In this document: one piece after another, positions 11,255 to 22,470 of the stretch | Position numbering within the stretch: position 1 is the stretch's first letter | Layout of the letters: each line of letters opens with the position of its first letter | NCBI GenBank assembly: GCA_051530055.1 | Contig: CM121342.1 | Coordinates: 11,718,001-11,782,000 of the forward strand | Source: Neoechinorhynchus agilis | Taxonomy: Eukaryota > Acanthocephala | Direction: 5' to 3' | DNA length: 64,000 nucleotides | The notes under the pieces: generated by a model | Database searches by the model: none | Seen by the model: the letters and a program-made list of their open reading frames with translations, nothing else | What the model was told of the DNA's origin: nothing | Program-made: the position numbers and the translations under genes

Positions 11255-12085
11255 TTTAGCCGTCTTACGGCTTTTTGAGGAATCTACAAAGGCGCGCGGA
11301 GATATGAAGTGTTAAAGTAGCGATATTGAAGTGTGGAAAGTTCGTCCCGCTTGTTGAGCATTTCTTAGGATTTGTCTAGCTGATGTCCAGAACGTTCTAC
11401 CCCATTGTCTTCGAAAACACCTTTCCCCAGGAAAATCACAGCCAAGACGGGAGGAAGGCTGTTTCCCATTGCCAGTCCGTGGATTTGTCTATAACTGCAG
11501 TCGTTATATCAAAAGGAGGGAATCGAATCACATCCGTCGGTAGAATTCCGATCGAGAATGGATACCCGGGTGGTCTAGAGAAGCGCATCTATATTTAGGT
11601 GAATCCTGACGAGAAATAGACATCATGAAACGTCGGAATAATGTCCAGCATCGTTCTTGAAGTGTACACATGGACCAGGGAAGTCCATGGACAAAAATGG
11701 AAGACAAGGGTTGATTTGCGTTCGATGCAACGTAGTCTTAACGATGACCTGCGAACCATGTTTGGCCAATGACAATCGCGGGGTCATATACATCTGCAAA
11801 ACTGAATGGCATGTTCGCAACGCCCTTAATCCGGACGCGAAATCATGGCTACCCCATGGACGAAACAACACTCAGAGTGCCACAACACGGAGAAGTAAAA
11901 CTCTCGGTGTGAGTTAAGTTTGCAGTCGAGTACTTTAAATCAACTGGACAAAAACCTAAGAAATGCTCAACAAGCGGGAGGAACTTTCCACGCACACTTC
12001 AATGTCGCTACTAAAACACTTACTTCACATCCCCACGCGCCTTTGTAGATTCCTAAAGAAGATGGCGAAAGCCCGGAAGTAAAGG
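11255..12085. mobile_element. Non-autonomous DNA element with long terminal inverted repeats
   Basis: The left part (about 11272-11380) and right part (about 11945-12075) are imperfect inverted repeats of more than 100 bp. Both contain AGGAATCTACAAAGGCGCG, CCCGCTTGTTGAGCATTTCT and GAAGTGTG blocks in opposite orientation. The interior (11383-11917) has an open frame with a CxxC pair (CVRCNVVLTMTCEPC) but no transposase motif I recognise. It is best seen as a foldback or long-TIR element that may carry captured sequence. Confidence 0.72.
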
Positions 12086-12273
12086 TTCAATTTATCATTA
12101 CTCTACCAAGTGTCTATTTCCGAAAACAAAACGTGAGTAATCATGCAGCTAGAAAATCAAATAGTATTTCACAAGGTTTTTAGAAGACCAAATAATTGCC
12201 GATATGCAATACCAATGGTTGCCTAGCGACACTTTTTGAGCCGATCGAAACAATTGAATTGAACCAGCGAGCA

Positions 12274-13977
12274 ATGATTCTACACTTAATTTCAATTATC
12301 TTATTGTTTGCTCAAAAAATACGAATGGATAATGTAACCTTGGCTGAAAATGAATGGATACACGTTCTCGATATTTTGAAAACGGATGATCAGCATGAGT
12401 CAGAGAACGATTGTGCCTATAGACTAGAAGATATAAAACTCCGCGAACCGTTCTCTGTAGCGTATTTGAGCACTTCCGTTGAATGTAAACGGTGTCCTTG
12501 TGTCGTTATGACTGGCTCCAAGATTCGAGAAGTGCGGCATTGTATTGGTTGTGATCGGTGTAATAAGATGTGTATTAAAAAAGAAGAAACATCAGTCTTG
12601 GGAAGGCGTGAACGACTGACGTTTCGGATAATCAGCGTTGTCTTTGTGAACCCAAGTGCATTTGCGTGAAATGTAACGAATGTAGGGAATGCCCGGATTG
12701 TCTCAGATGCAAAACGGATTGCGCTACTTGTGTGTATCGGTGCAGGGCGTGTTTTGTAAGGTTATGTCCGAGATGTAAATGTCGAACAGGGGTAAGTTGT
12801 CTATAATTCTTACAATAGCGAGATGGATTCAAGCATTTCGGTCATTGGGCGATGTGTTTGAAACCAAAAACTAAACAATGTGTTTAGATCATCCCTTACT
12901 ATGGCTATTTTTCCTTCAGAAACACAGCCAACCGATATTCTGGATCAGTCTCAGCGATTGAATCACTTTCCTGATGAAAGATATCGGTTGGCTGTATGCA
13001 TAAAGAAAAAATAAGCCGAGTATGGGATGATCTTAAACTTAATTAATATATCCAGCTTGTCAGTAGGCACAAAAATCAAATACTATATGATGAGGGACGA
13101 GATGAATATACAATCGATTTTTAAGATAAACAGATACTTTTTAAAGAGATTATATTAATTAAGTGCAAGATCATCCCTTACTCGGCTTACATTTCCTTTA
13201 GGCACACAGCCAACCGATATCTTGCATCAATAAAGTGATTTAATCACTGAGCTTGTATATCCTCAGGATCCTCAGATACTTCGCGAGAAGGTGGGACTCA
13301 TCAGTGAGTTTCCTTCAGCGATATTTCGCCCCATTTGGTTATCAGTAATCGGCGGTAATGGATTTTGGATAAAGTCCAATCGATCACCTCGACACAACTA
13401 CGGAATTTACAAGTTCAGATCTAAGGTATCGGTTGGCTGTATGCCTAAAGGAAAAATTAGCCGGGTAAGAGATGACATAAACACCTAATTAATATAACCG
13501 GCTTGCTAGTAGACATAAAAAAACACAAAACAATGTTTTTAGGTTTGTAAAGAAAAAAGATCCTTGAAGAACACTAAAGAACCCATTATTGATGCTTCTA
13601 TTTCGAGAATCGTGTTTATCAAGAATGTAGAAAGTATTGAACATGAAAAACGACTGGGTGATGTTATTCAAGAACAATTGGATGCACCAGAATGTTGCCC
13701 GAGGGAATGCAAATTGAGACCAGAGAATGATAGAAAACAGATTATTGACCAAATTGTCGTCTTTAATGTCACAGTTTTTAGCAAAGAGAAAAAATCACAT
13801 AGCTTCCTACTAAAAGGGTCGAATCGACATTTTAATCGGGGAGCACAAAGCGAGGAAGAGATCAATGAAGAAAAAGCAAAGCATTTTGCTAAACTCGCTC
13901 TCTTTAAAATCGAAAGACAAATGACATTCCCAATAGTTGACGTAAGCGCAATCGAAATACACAGAATAATGTCTTAA
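12274..13977 (+). CDS. Secreted protein with a dense Cys cluster, unrecognised
   Basis: Three exons: 12274-12594, 12636-12791, 13543-13977. Start chosen at 12274 because MILHLISIILLFAQ is a signal peptide; an upstream in-frame ATG at 12196 exists. After about 80 ordinary residues comes a cluster of about 80 residues with over 20 cysteines, many as CxxC or CxC (VECKRCPC, HCIGCDRCNKMC, KCICVKCNECRECPDC, LCPRCKC). A Lys/Glu-rich C-terminal region without membrane segment follows. The 41-bp gap between exons 1 and 2 has poor splice sites but lies within a 12-bp-arm inverted repeat (12586-12625). The 751-bp second intron starts GTAAGT, ends TTTTTAG and hosts two MITEs. I do not recognise the family; metal binding or a disulfide knot is possible. 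Confidence 0.65.
12885..13034. mobile_element. MITE copy 1 inside intron
   Basis: About 150 bp with terminal inverted repeats of roughly 55 bp: AGATCATCCC... at the left, ...GGGATGATCTT at the right, and CAGCCAACCGATAT in both arms in opposite orientation. It lies in the second intron of the Cys-rich gene. There is no coding capacity. Confidence 0.75.
13167..13487. mobile_element. MITE copy 2, same family, longer interior
   Basis: Starts GATCATCCCTTACTCGGCTTA and carries the same CAGCCAACCGATAT arms as copy 1, with about 170 bp more interior. Similar A/T-rich sequence (TTAATTAATAT...) follows both copies, so flanking sequence was copied too or the true element is larger. Confidence 0.7.
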
Positions 13978-14249
13978 GTTACTGTGACGTAATTAAATAT
14001 TGTGATTATTTTTCTAATCGATCGATTATTTTTCCACAAAATCAACTTTATTCAGGGGCGGATTTGTTAGGCTTCAAAATAACATAATTCTTTTAATGAG
14101 TATCATGTTTACGTACTCGGTATACACTAAAAGATTTTAAATGGAATGATGAAATTTGCAGCGAAAATACTCCGTCGCTCTTAATCGCTTATTTAGATTG
14201 CGTATTTGATCCATGAAATATTCCCATTTAATTTAATAAACCTTAACAG

Positions 14250-15420
14250 GCATCTACCAATATTCACACCTCCGCTCAGGATCACTAACCTGCCATCCTG
14301 GTGTAAAGGTCGAAAGGACGGATGCAGCGTCCCCCCCCGTTGCACAGCCAGGCTTATTTTTTACTGGAGGAATGCCCCTGATCTCGGATCGCCTGTGATT
14401 CACCTTGACCAGGTCGTGCGCCGCGGTACAAAACGACCCGAGTGTCTCGACACCAAAGAAATAATGATTTCGACCCAAGTCCCTGTATTTGGTCCTTTGT
14501 GATCCTTAACGGCGGTTATTGCCTCCGGGTTTAACAGCGGCGAATTTTATGTTGCTGGTCATCGAGTTGGCAGAGATTGCTCGGCTCTAGGATGTTGGGC
14601 GTATTCACAGTATTCACGGTACGACTAGGAGAATTGCGTTCACTTCGGCGTGTCGTGAGTATTTTCCGCCTGAGGTTTCTAACAGGTCTTTGAGCGATAG
14701 GTCCTTTTTATGGAAAGCCGTTCTCCTGATCTCGTCATGGGGTGTATTTATTATGATACACTTCGGTCGCTTCCTGTTCATTAGCCATTTTCTCCTTGAA
14801 GAACTGGCAGCCATTCGCTGCACCCCACAGGTAAGCTACCCACTCACGGTAGGTTCATCCTTCGAGACCCATATTGAAAAATTTGTATCGAGCTGCGATT
14901 TCATGAATTTCACTTTGAAAAACGTCGTATCTCTTATGTATACTTCGGTCGCTTCCTGTTCATTAGCCATTTTTCTCCTTGAAGAACCGGCAACCATTAG
15001 CTGCACCCCACAGGTCAGCTACCCACTCACGCCATGTTCGTCCTTCGAGACCCATATTGAAAAATTTGTATCGAGCTGCGATTTCATGAATTCCACTTCG
15101 GAAAACGTTTCTCAATACTCCCAAACGTTTGCGGATCGTTGAGAATACACTCGAATCCATCCAGGCGAGTTAGCATGCTCGTTTAATAGTCGTCACTTAC
15201 TCCGCAGTATTCAAAATGTTTCTCTAGTTGCATCTCATAGGAAGCCCACTCTTCTTTGGTAGACAGAAAAGCCCTGAATCCCGTAATATCCTTGTCGTTC
15301 ATATTGCCGGATTTGGGCTTGACTTCCCGTATCAACAACTGTATCAACTGTATAATGATTGATCAGAATATCCTCAATTGTCTTCATTCGGGTTCGGACA
15401 TCCTCGTCGCCAGATGACAT
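14250..15420 (-). mobile_element. LINE-type remnant with ORF ends
   Basis: Minus-strand coding remnants in several frames: an N-terminal start at 15420 (MSSGDEDVRTRMKTIEDIL), a middle segment HEIAARYKFFNMGLEGRTW (present twice as a tandem repeat), KCIINTPHDEIRR-like sequence, and at 14254-14500 the block KYRDLGRNHYF-FGVETLGSF that I associate with the C-terminal end of LINE-type RT proteins. Stops and frame changes interrupt it. A related block lies at 39298-39618. The exact element class is uncertain. Confidence 0.5.
14751..15112. repeat. Tandem duplication, two units of about 185 bp
   Basis: Unit 1 (about 14755-14930) and unit 2 (about 14940-15112) share ACTTCGGTCGCTTCCTGTTC, CTGCACCCCACAGGT and TTCGAGACCCATATTGAAAA in the same order with few differences. 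The duplication lies inside the LINE-type remnant and repeats part of its coding sequence. Confidence 0.85.
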
Positions 15421-15559
15421 GTTTCTAATATTTCAAAAAACCACACAACGCACAGCGTCCAACACCTAACCCACTACGTGCAACGTCACATCGTTTTGTG
15501 AATGTGGCATGACGTCACATCGTTTGGGGTAACGTGTAAAAACTATACACGTCAGCTGG

Positions 15560-16250
15560 ACTGTCCACGGGGAGTTCACTTGCCCCAGTTCTAGCCGAAT
15601 TGCTCATGCGCGATTGCAAGGCCAAGAACGTTTCAAGCCTACCGGGTGTGAAATTCTGACAGATATACGTAGATGACACTTTTATCTTAGTCGATGAAAC
15701 CATAGAACCGGAAAAGTATGCTCACATGCTGAATTCGAAGCACAGCAACATCCAATGGACAGTAGACTCGGAGAATCATAATGCGATCTCTTTTTTGGAC
15801 GTTTCGATAACGCGAAAAAGAGCTGAGTTTGAGACCACTGTGTATACAGGAAAATTGGTATACCGACTGACATTGTCCCTCATTCATTACAATGACACCA
15901 ATTAAATATAAAATACCTAGGATTAATTCGCTATTTGACCGGGCTAATAACTATTGCTCAAACAAATACTCACTCAGCGAGGAACTTGAATTTCTGTGGA
16001 GCATACTAAAAGGAAAGGGCTATCAAATCGACTTGATAAGAAGAGCTAGTTGCAGGGTCTTCTGGCGAGCCCACCTCGCGAAATATCTCAAATAAATCAA
16101 AATCAAATAGGTTATGACCGGGTGTATGTTCACCAAAAGTTTACATTGATTAACCCGAAGAATTTTCTATCGCTGATATTCTTAAAATGTTTTTTTACTA
16201 TCCAGTTTTTGTTAAAATCTCTTCTGAGTTAAAAATATTCTGCCATTATT
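15560..16250 (+). mobile_element. Second Penelope-like element fragment
   Basis: About 15660-15890 encodes YVDDTFILVD, NIQWTVDSENH and ISFLDVSITR, clearly related to the copy at 0.9-1.3 kb. 15892-16093 continues with KYKIPRINSLFDRAN and EELEFLWSILKGKGY, the connector between RT and endonuclease in this class. Frame changes separate the blocks. The copy ends in CTCGCGAAATATCTCAAATAAAT, a tail similar to that at 24790. Confidence 0.82.
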
Positions 16251-16526
16251 TGAATGATGAAGATTGATAAAAGTTATGCTTTGCAATAGCTTATAAAGCA
16301 GCTTTGTGCAGCAGTCGCAAAAGCCGAACTTACCGAAATTGTTGACCTGGCCAGAAAGTATGCTTTATTTATTGCGTTCGTACTCATAGGATTAATCAAA
16401 TTGTTTATATATCAGTGCGACCGTGAATACTAAGCCAACAGACAGATGTTGCAACAATTACCGTTATTGAAACGTTTACGCTAAATTGTTGTTTAGGTAT
16501 TCACCCGGTAAATAATTTTTTATACA
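16251..16526. other. Spacer between Penelope tail and duplication copy B
   Basis: No gene seen. 16480-16526 is a diverged relative of 4205-4278 (GCTAAATT.TTGTTTAGGT.TTCACCCGGTAAA), so the wider repeat family flanks both copies of the 2-kb duplication. Confidence 0.5.
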
Positions 16527-18550
16527 GACAAACTGGTGATAGACCCGACGAGGTTCTAAACGTTTTTAATAAAAAATTATATACCGGGTGAAGAGCTAAG
16601 CATTAATTCTAAGCATATACCCCGACACCTCATATATCGACGTTTACGCTAAAGTTATTTTAATAAAATTTAGTTCCTGTGCAGAAATGAAACTAAACAA
16701 CATTTGTGCTTTTGACTGTGCGAATCCCCGCGCGAAGTAAAGAATTCGAACAAATAAAACGAGAGAAACTAAAAGAGCCTTGAAGAGGATGGATAAATGA
16801 TGTAGGTCGTTAGTCAAAATTTAGAATTAAGGGTGCATTAATTGAGAGATTTTCGCTTCTAGAAAAAACATATATGGCAATACTATACAAAAAATGTATG
16901 GGACCACAAAATTACCCATAAGGTTATGTCGGCGGAATAAAAACACATAAATATTCAAAGCTATGGAAGACAAAATTATAATCGTCAAGTATTTGTGCTA
17001 CTATAATAAACAAACTGAAACGTTTGTCGATAAAAACAAACATAGACGCAATGAAGCAAAATGAGTACATACCTCTTTCTATCAATGCGACAACAACGAT
17101 CAACATAAGAAACGGAGTTTGTGACACACAGAAAAACGATAAAACTTTACGAAGGTCGATATGGAATGTATTGAATACGACTCAGCGCAAAAACGATGGA
17201 GATCATTCGACTAAAAACTGTTGCCCTGATTGCTACCATAATTCACCTCGTCGCGGGATTACCTTCACATAGCGATTACAGAAATGCGCCTATTTCGAAC
17301 AATTTTTCGGTAAAATTTGAGCCGTACAAAACTGGAAAACCCGATGAATATAATTCCGACCTTTATTGCAATCAATATATTTTGACATTTTGTCAACCAA
17401 ATAGCAGTAAATCTCCAACAGCCCAACCAACGACTACTGAGGAGGCCACCACTTCAGAAGAAAAAACAACAACAGAAGAGGCTACCACAAGAGAGGAAAT
17501 AGCAACCACAAGAGAGGAAATAGCAAACACAGAGGAAATAGCAAACACAGAGGAAATAGCAAACACAGAGGAGACAACCACGGAGGCAACTACCACAACA
17601 GAGGAAACTACAACAACAGAGGAAGCATCCACTGAGGAGACCACTACCGAAGAAATTACAACCACAGAGGAGACTACCACCACAGAGGAAACAACCGCAG
17701 TAGAAACAACAACAGAAGAGGCTATCACAAGAGAGGAAATAGCAAACACAGAGGAAATAGCGAAAACAGAGGAAATAAATACGGAGGCGACTATCACAAC
17801 AGAGGAAACAACAACAACAGAGGAAACATCCACTGAGGAGACCACTACCGAAGAAATTACAACCACAGAGGAGACTACCACTACAGATGAAACAACCACA
17901 GAAGAAACAAAAACCACAGAGGAGACTACATCAACAGAGGAAATTGCAAAACCAGACGAAATAGAAAAAACAGAGGCCACCACAACAGAGAAAATAACTA
18001 CGGAGTTCACTACCACAACAGAGGAAGCAACTACGGTGGCGACTACCACAACAGAGGAGACTACCGCAGATGAGACTACTACTGGGGAAGACGACGACGA
18101 TGACGGTAGTGATGAATACGACGATGACGATGACGGTAGTGATGAATACGACGATGATGATGACGGTAGTGATGAATACGACGGTGAAGACGACTATGAT
18201 GACGTAAGCAACGTTCAAAAGAAAACTACTGTTATCCACAATACAAGCACCAATGATGAACGGTGCACGGATGAAGATGCGAAACCGAAAGTGGCTTCGT
18301 TCGTTCATTAGTCTAAGAACATCCCTAGCAGGGAGTTAGATTAGCATTAGAAATAGATTTTTCATCTCGGTAATTTACTATCTTCAAGTAAAAACCCAAA
18401 TAAAAATGACTTAAGAAATAGTTTGAATTTCCAAACGCGCACGCTATTTACTCTTCGCCCTTTACCTAAAAAATACTTGATCATTTTTTTGAATAAAGCA
18501 ACCCTTCTAAAGAGTCTCTAGATTCTAACTAGACATTCCAATGCTTAACT
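16527..18550. repeat. Segmental duplication, copy B
   Basis: Same orientation and length as copy A (4279-6302), one substitution apart by my reading. On its right is ordinary flank and then, 20 bp later, the dispersed repeat that in copy A is found only beyond the 2-kb LINE. Confidence 0.95.
17196..18311 (+). CDS. Secreted Thr/Glu-rich, mucin-like acidic protein, copy B
   Basis: Encodes exactly the same 371 residues as 4948-6063: signal peptide, TTTEE-type repeat region, triple DDDDDGSDEYD block and basic end. Upstream and downstream sequence is also the same, so both copies should carry the same promoter and poly(A) signal. The identity of a repeat-rich region, where replication slippage is usual, argues for a very recent duplication or an assembly duplicate. 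Confidence 0.75.
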   Translation: MEIIRLKTVALIATIIHLVAGLPSHSDYRNAPISNNFSVKFEPYKTGKPDEYNSDLYCNQYILTFCQPNSSKSPTAQPTTTEEATTSEEKTTTEEATTREEIATTREEIANTEEIANTEEIANTEETTTEATTTTEETTTTEEASTEETTTEEITTTEETTTTEETTAVETTTEEAITREEIANTEEIAKTEEINTEATITTEETTTTEETSTEETTTEEITTTEETTTTDETTTEETKTTEETTSTEEIAKPDEIEKTEATTTEKITTEFTTTTEEATTVATTTTEETTADETTTGEDDDDDGSDEYDDDDDGSDEYDDDDDGSDEYDGEDDYDDVSNVQKKTTVIHNTSTNDERCTDEDAKPKVASFVH

Positions 18551-18571
18551 AGTATAAAGCTTCCATTGAAT

Positions 18572-19010
18572 CACAAACGAAATGAATTAATGTTTTCTTA
18601 TTTAAAGGATTTTGAGACAAAAAGTTCGCATTTCTCAATATTTCGTCAATGGGAGTTCCCTAATCGATCAACGTCGTGTGCATTATTTTCGATTCCGGCG
18701 AATTACATGAATAAATCGGAAATAATTTGTTAATTTTATTGAGTTTTACACGAAGGAAGCGAAGTAGACTGCAAATTTCGAAATTGGAAAATATCGACTA
18801 ATTTGTTCGCTGTTGAGTTTACAAAGCCAAAAAGCGATGCCGAATGTTACTCAGCATTCACGTAATAGTTTTATCGGTAAATAATTATTTAATAAGAAAC
18901 GACAGTTCAAATATATTTAAGTTTTCTCATTCAAAAGATTTTGAGATAAAAAGGTTCGCATTTTTCTATAATTCGTTAATGAGATTTTGTTAATCAAGCG
19001 ACCGCCATGT
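18572..19010. repeat. Dispersed repeat, second and third copies
   Basis: 18572-18890 aligns with 8386-8720. 18915-19010 repeats its first part again (TTTTGAGATAAAAAGGTTCG). Non-coding. Confidence 0.7.
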
Positions 19011-19079
19011 CGATAATTTGTTGGCACGGTTACAAGATGTAATTAGTCGAACGGCACTTCAGAAACTTTATTTTTAATT

Positions 19080-19300
19080 TGAGCGTCTCAGTCTTCTGGG
19101 CGCTTAGGGGATTCTACTACGGGTGCAGGTCCTATAGAGTTTGTGGGCTGCACTCGTGGAATGCGCAGTCTTCCAAGGTGGCTTCCAGGAGCCGAAACAT
19201 GTGGATCCTCGGTCCGATGCGACTGGTGACACACCAACATGTACAAAGCAATTGGATTCTGCTTTGCCAATATGCATTTGAGAGGAAAACATGGGCGCGT
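19080..19300. other. GC-richer unexplained island
   Basis: A 220-bp block clearly richer in G and C than its flanks, open in several frames on both strands, just 3' of PCF11. I could not match it to a protein, tRNA, 5S or snRNA. It could be an exon, an RNA gene or a captured fragment. Confidence 0.25.
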
Positions 19301-19513
19301 TGGCGGTCATTGTTGTTGATCGTTGTTAAATTATTAAGAAACAATAAAGATATGTAGCTTTTTTCACGCAATTAATGTTCGTTAGTGAATCTTAGTTAAA
19401 TAATTCTTTACAAGGCAAATTGCTGAAAATTTAGTGAACTTTAAAAATAAACAATCCTTAATATACCGAACATATATATTATCGATAGTAATAATACTTT
19501 AGCGCACTCATTG

Positions 19514-22470
19514 TTATTCTTGTGCCTCTTCCTTTATTTCCTTCTTTGCCACAGTAGATCGTGGATTTCCCGTTATTGAACTGATCATCTCTTCAAGCTC
19601 CTCAAAAGTCAGTATTGGTGTTGGTTCTTCTGGTGGTTCCTCTTCCCGATCCACATCTTCATCCTCCTTAAAATCACCAGCACAAATCGCATGGAAGCAC
19701 CCGTGCTCGTTCCGGACAGCGTTGACATTCATCCATTCATCTTGATCCCGATCATAAATTTGTTCAAATCCTTCACGACACACTCGACAGACTTCATCCA
19801 TTTCAGTCAAAGCAGGACACATTGGTGGTCTTGGTTTTGCGATTCGAGGTTTCTTTGCCTTTCCCAAATCTCGTTCATCTTCGAAAAGACCTTCAAAAGC
19901 TCCTCTTCGTTTTAGGTCCTCACCAACCACTATAACATCCGGTAATGGTTGTTTCCTATCTATTTCAGGAACCTGCTTCTCGGACGTCACCAAACCGACA
20001 TCTTGCTCAACCCAACTACTTCGATTAAGCATCCATCCGCGAGGAGGACGATTACCAGAATAAAGTATTCCTTTGGCGCGTTTATTCAGCATGAAGTGTC
20101 GATCGAGGTGATGGTCAAATCGTTTTCGGTTGTAATCCGGCGGCTTCGCATTCAATAAAAACGGGCAATCATTGCCTTGGACGTCGAATCTCAGACCACA
20201 TTGTTGACATGGAGTTCCACGGTACATGGCTTGTATCATATCGGTGTCAAATCCGTCCGATTTAGGCTCTGGTACCGGTGGTGGTGGCGGTAGTGGAGGA
20301 GGTGGCCTTTTTACGAGTTGCGCTGTTGCCGACGGCATAGACGTGACCGGTGGTGCTGATGCGGCCACTGTTTTATATTGAGCAACCGGCGGTTGACTTT
20401 CGGCAGAAAATAGATTAGCTATGACTGCCTGTGGATTGATTTGAGAATTCATTGAATTTGTTGCGGGCATCGCCACTAAATGGTATTGAGATGATTGAGG
20501 ATTTTTCCAACTTCGACTGAAATGTTCAATAGCATTCGTGAAGCACTGACTGAAGATGGTTGCATCAAAAGTAGGTTTAGTTGTAGTCGGAGTTGAATTC
20601 TTTGTTTGCGGTGATTGAACCGTGGCACGAGTTTCGCATTTGACGGATTCGCTAAATGGCATTTCCCCCAATATCTTTATTATCGGTGTTTCTCCAACAA
20701 TCTGAATTCGATGCTGTGTACATCCAATATAAACCATCCGCTCAGGAGAATTGAAAGCCAGTTCGTATGGACGTCCATCAATAATCACTTCGTATCCTGG
20801 ACCACCCCAAGCAACCTGATGAACACTATCTCTACTGAACGCAACTCGACAACTTCTGTCAAACGCAATTATATGAGGAATCCCGTCAATCAATATCTCA
20901 CGGGCCTGTGAAGAATCGAATCGGATTCCATAGAATCGACCGGCAATCTCAACACACGGCAAAGGACAATCGAACCGCATTGTATAAAATGAACCGTCGA
21001 TCATTATCTGGCGTTCATGTGGAGCAAAACGAATTTCGTGAGGTGTTTCTCCTTCATTGAATGATGCAAGAATCGGTTTCATGGGGTCAATAAAGCCTAC
21101 TTCCCTGTTGTTCACATAAAGTTGCTTTGAAACGCCATCCACTCTGAACTCGTGTTCATTTCCTTGAACTACAATCCGTTGAAGCACAACATCTAAATTC
21201 ACGATATTCACTCTCTCTATGGAAAAGATGAGATAAAAAGGAGGCTTCTAAAAATTTTGATTCAAAAGATCCATTATGGTTCCTGATTTGTTTCATTGTT
21301 ATTAAAGAGACTTTGATTCATAACTAAAATTTTGCAAAAAAGTAACTAAAACTACACCAAAAAAGATTTTAACAAAGCCCCACTGTTTGCTTCAAAGGAA
21401 AAAACACACATAATTACATCTAGTTTTCTAAAACTTGGAAAATAAAAAAAGGGCAAAGCGAGTGAATCCCGTCAAAGTAATCGGAGTTCATGTGGATATC
21501 CATCAATCCATATATTAATTCTCGGACCAACATATCCGATCATGACATCATGCCCATCCCTTGAATACTTTACTGGATCACTACCGAATACAAGAATCGG
21601 TTGAGAGTTTATAAGCAGCGTTCTCGTTCTGGAACTACATAACAATTCGCATCTGCCTCGCATCGATGAAGATAGCGATACTATGATCCGTTTGTCCAAT
21701 TCAATGGGAATTGCTCGATCGTCAACGGTGACAAAGTGTTCATCGCACACTAATTTTGATTTTCGTTGCGTCAAGCCACAGTCAATTGCCGAAGGAGGTT
21801 TGTAATGATTTAGTTCCGGTCCATAAGGCCAAATAAGTTCGCGATCGAGCGGAACGTTGCAGACTGGAGGATCTGTGCCTAGTAGATTTTGGGTTTTCTT
21901 TTGTAAGTCAACGAGCGATGTTCTTTGTCGATTTTGCGGGATACTATGTTTCGACAACCGATCGATTTCTCGATCAAGAGTGTAAAAGCGTAAATCATTA
22001 TCTTAACGACGTGTAAAGTTTCTCAACCGTCCCGGCGATGATGATTCGTGCTCTAGAGAGTGTAGGAATCGAAAGTAGTACCCCAGGTTCTCCTAAGAGT
22101 CAATAGTTCGTTTCTAATTGATTGATTAGCAGTCTCGTAGGCCTTAAGGAACAGTTGAATGATATGTTTAGCGAATTGATCTCGGTAACAAGAGAGTGTC
22201 TTAGAGAGTGAATCGACAAGATAGATGGCAGGTACAAGAAGAGGATGATTGACCTAAACTCTTTAAAATTTAACCAAATTTTCAAAATCAATCACTCACC
22301 GTCAGAGTATGGTCAACGAGTGCCTTTGCAATCGGTTCATGATGAGCATAGTTGGTTTGCGCGATTGTGGTCAGATGGGTGATTATCTTACGACTTTCTT
22401 TAGTAAGATGCAAAAGCTCGTTTCGGTACAAGCGATAGGCATTACAGCCTTCAGCCGTGATGGTAGACAT
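19514..22470 (-). CDS. PCF11: PCF11-like pre-mRNA cleavage complex II protein
   Basis: Couples RNA polymerase II CTD binding to 3' end cleavage and termination. Exon 1 (22470-22300) and exon 2 (from 22253) encode the CTD-interaction domain: AYRLYRNELLHL, HLTTIAQTNY, VPAIYLVDSLSK, LRRTWGTTF. A middle region (21957-21472) carries short repeats of the form RELIWPYGPEL and DGYPHELRL. The last exon (21211-19514) has more IDGxPHxIxF-type repeats, a proline stretch (PPPPLPPPPP), and two zinc-finger segments, CQQCGLRF...DHHLDRHF and CRVCREGFEQ...HGCFHAIC, the CLP1-binding C-terminal signature. Introns at 22254-22299 (46 bp) and 21212-21471 have normal ends. Around 22043-22080 and 21974-22006 the CID-to-middle join needs two short removals flanked by inverted repeats. 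A TTTTCTAG lies 5 bp before the ATG. Confidence 0.9.

Noticed and set aside
11863-11890. LNPDAKSWLP as a PAM2 (poly(A)-binding-protein binding) motif
   Set aside because: It lies inside a transposon-like element with no supporting protein context.
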